From contig JAFQWR010000252.1 of assembly GCA_017407365.1 (NCBI GenBank), positions 1 to 6,683 on the forward strand: a stretch of DNA of 6,683 nucleotides, written 5' to 3'. This DNA is from Clostridia bacterium (GTDB lineage: Bacteria > Bacillota > Clostridia > Christensenellales > HGM11417). Every line of letters starts with the position of its first letter. Positions within the stretch are counted from its first letter, which is position 1. This document shows, in pieces, positions 5,078 through 6,683 of the stretch. The notes beneath the pieces were generated by a model that was given only the letters and a program-made list of their open reading frames with translations, searched no databases and had not been told where the DNA came from. Made by a program: the position numbers and the translations under genes.

Positions 5078-5106
5078 AAAAAACTCCTATCGCATTTGAT
5101 AGGAGT
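5078..5106 (-). promoter_or_regulatory. Terminator-like hairpin that contains the spoIVB ribosome binding site
   Basis: On the minus strand ACTCCTATC (5106-5098) and GATAGGAGT (5091-5083) are perfect 9-base arms with a 6-base loop, followed by a T run (5083-5078). A C and the spoIVB ATG come next. This has the form of an intrinsic terminator 22 bases after the recN stop. The Shine-Dalgarno AGGAG (5088-5084) is entirely within the 3' arm, and the T run is the spacer to the start codon. Folding would thus both favour termination and hide the ribosome binding site. Confidence 0.75.
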
Positions 5107-5128
5107 AGTTTCTTCGAAAAAACAGCTT

Positions 5129-6683
5129 TTATACTTTGGAAGCAATCTCTTTTTTATAAATGCACGCGTTTGTTATCAGCCCGTCTGCGTGCGCCGCACT
5201 GTTTTCGTTGAAAACGGAAGCACCCGAAAGCCTTGCAACCTCCTCTCGCTTACCCTGCTCATCCAAACGACGGACATCAGAAACGGTTTCCTTATCGCCT
5301 TCTATTTTTTCGATCAGGTAGTTGGCGTCTGCCATAGCCGCAATAGCGGGAGAATGAGAAATGCAAATAACCTGACGGTTTAAGGAAATAGAAGCCATCT
5401 TTTGCGCAACAATATTTGCCGTGACACCGGAAATACCTGCGTCGATTTCGTCAAACACCAAGGTATCGATGCCCTCGACATCTGCGGTAATCGTTTTAAT
5501 CGCAAGCATAAATCGGCTCATTTCACCACCGCTGACAACCTTATGCAGGGGCTTTAACGGCTCACCCTTGTTTGCGGAAAGGAGGAAACAAACCTCATCC
5601 ACCCCATTTTCGCAAAGCTTATCTAAAATGCTTTCCTCATCGGGGAAATCAGAAAACTGCACCACAAACTGCGCGCTTGGCATATTCAATGCAGAGAGCT
5701 CGCTTGTAATCGCCTTACCAAGCTGCTCGGCAGACTTCTTTCTTGCATCTGACAGATCTTTTGCAAGAGCAAAGCCCTTTTTTGCCAGTGCAGATTTTTG
5801 CTTTTGCAGCAGCTGAAGCTGCTCGTCTGCATTCTCTAAACGGTACAAGTCCTCAGAAATGCCGCTGAGGTACTGCAAAATCTCCTGACTGCTTGCTCCG
5901 TATTTCTTTTTGAGTCTTTTATATTCCTGTATACGGTCCTCAACCCGGTCTGCTCTGCGCTCGTCAAAATCAAGCTTTGATAAAAGCCCCTCTGCAATAT
6001 CGGCAATATCCTCAAGCTCATAACGTACGTTGCGAAGTCTTTCGGAAACGCCTTGTGCCTCCTCGCAAATTCCTTCCGTTTGTGAAAAGGAAACAGCCGC
6101 CTCAGTGACACTTGCAATTGCGCCATCTTCACCGCTCAGCAATTCACCGATTTCGCTGAAGCTTCTTTTCAGCTTTTCCGCATGCATCAGAAGGGTACGC
6201 TCCTTTATAAGAGCCTCCTCCTCACCCTCCTGCAAATGCGCCTCGGTTATCTCCTCAATCTGATAGCGATACAGATCGATTCTTCTTGCTCTTTCCGCTT
6301 CATCTTCTCCAAGAGAAGCAAGCTTAGCTTTAAGTTCACGCCATTGCCGCGTGCATTCTGAGAGCTTATTCTTAAACCCGACCAAACACTCACCGGCGTA
6401 CGCATCGAGCAATTTGATATGATTCTGCGGCTTTAACAGCCCGACGTGCTCGCTTTGACCGTAAACATCAATCAAGGAGCCTGCAATTTCACGCAGCATA
6501 GAAAGTGCAACAAGCTTACCGTTGATGCGACATTCACCCTTACCGTCTTCACGTAAGGCACGCCTTAAAACAACGGTATCGTCCTGTTCTAAGCCGTTTG
6601 CCTCTAAAAGCTCCGTGATACCATTTGACTCTCCGCAAAACACCGCCTCAACAGACATCTCTGCCTCTCCGTGACGGATAAGA
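5129..6683 (-). CDS. recN: DNA repair protein RecN, 5'-truncated by window edge
   Basis: SMC-like ATPase that gathers at DNA double-strand breaks. Visible are 517 residues, open to the window edge (LIRHGEAE precedes the Met at 6658). Against E. coli RecN about 50 N-terminal residues, including Walker A, lie outside. Seen in order: the N-terminal ATPase half with RINGK and a Q-loop-like IDVYGQSEH (GQSEH at 6460-6446); a glutamate/arginine-rich coiled coil (about 6370-5700); ABC signature VSGGEMSR (SGGEMSR at 5533-5513); Walker B TLVFDEIDAGISG (VFDE at 5458-5447); and a switch-region ISHSPAIAAMAD (SHSP at 5359-5348). Variations from the usual GQHEH and TH-L-P versions are modest and likely lineage-specific. 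The C-terminal tail after LSG is longer than the minimum but ordinary. It is the upstream gene of a recN-spoIVB pair, conserved across sporeforming Firmicutes. Confidence 0.95.
   Translation of the reverse strand, partial: LIRHGEAEMSVEAVFCGESNGITELLEANGLEQDDTVVLRRALREDGKGECRINGKLVALSMLREIAGSLIDVYGQSEHVGLLKPQNHIKLLDAYAGECLVGFKNKLSECTRQWRELKAKLASLGEDEAERARRIDLYRYQIEEITEAHLQEGEEEALIKERTLLMHAEKLKRSFSEIGELLSGEDGAIASVTEAAVSFSQTEGICEEAQGVSERLRNVRYELEDIADIAEGLLSKLDFDERRADRVEDRIQEYKRLKKKYGASSQEILQYLSGISEDLYRLENADEQLQLLQKQKSALAKKGFALAKDLSDARKKSAEQLGKAITSELSALNMPSAQFVVQFSDFPDEESILDKLCENGVDEVCFLLSANKGEPLKPLHKVVSGGEMSRFMLAIKTITADVEGIDTLVFDEIDAGISGVTANIVAQKMASISLNRQVICISHSPAIAAMADANYLIEKIEGDKETVSDVRRLDEQGKREEVARLSGASVFNENSAAHADGLITNACIYKKEIASKV

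Noticed and set aside
5113..5119. Near-match to a 0A box (TTTCGAA on the minus strand) between recN and spoIVB
   Set aside because: Matches at 6 of 7 also occur inside dapA and dapB coding sequence, so this level of match is expected by chance.
4045..5145. Longer spoIVB form from TTG 5145
   Set aside because: It would add 23 polar residues before a clear signal peptide, overlap recN, and replace an ATG that has AGGAG at 7 bases.
5107..5175. Forespore (sigma-F/sigma-G) promoter upstream of spoIVB
   Set aside because: A TGCATT resembling a -35 and a CAAAGTA resembling a -10 are present, but their spacing is about 20 bases, and they lie in recN coding sequence. Not good enough to call.

Overview
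The window looks like a chromosomal segment of an endospore-forming member of the Clostridia. The evidence is gene content and order. It holds a recN-spoIVB pair, then a Spo0A-family gene, a SpoIIM-like membrane protein and a DacF-type D,D-carboxypeptidase, all on the minus strand. Lysine/diaminopimelate genes dapA-dapB converge on this cluster from the plus strand. The order recN-spoIVB-spo0A is the classic firmicute sporulation locus. Moderate base composition and divergence from Bacillus proteins suggest an Oscillospiraceae/Ruminococcaceae-like clostridium, but this is inference. Both ends of the window cut genes: dapA lacks its first roughly 9 codons, and recN lacks roughly its first 50 codons, including Walker A.

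Layout. 1-1598 (+): dapA and dapB overlap by 7 bases and make successive steps towards diaminopimelate and lysine. 1620-1654: a terminator between the converging units. 1675-2826 (-): DacF-type penicillin-binding protein with a signal peptide. 2875-3498 (-): five-TM SpoIIM-like protein. 3529-3852 (-): a 107-residue protein that is only the DNA-binding C-terminal domain of Spo0A, with no receiver domain. 3853-4044: a 192-base gap holding a strong minus-strand terminator, an exact 0A box in a 10-base-phased pair, a weak sigma-A-like promoter, an inverted repeat and an unusual ribosome binding site. 4045-5076 (-): SpoIVB-type S55 protease with PDZ domain and intact triad. 5078-5106: a terminator-like hairpin whose 3' arm contains the spoIVB Shine-Dalgarno sequence. 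5129-6683 (-): RecN.

How the parts may work together. The minus strand appears split into two transcription units. The first is recN-spoIVB, ending at the terminator at 3931-3961. The second is receiverless-Spo0A - spoIIM - dacF, with gaps of 30 and 47-48 bases, starting from a promoter carrying the 0A box and ending at the convergent terminator. The second unit would join a phosphorylation-independent Spo0A-like regulator to an engulfment membrane protein and a peptidoglycan-trimming enzyme. The most unusual points are the receiverless Spo0A domain at the normal spo0A position, its altered recognition helix, the 0A box in front of it, and the hairpin that couples transcription termination to hiding of the spoIVB ribosome binding site. 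No tRNA, rRNA, CRISPR array or mobile element was seen. No stretch over 300 bases lacks a gene.
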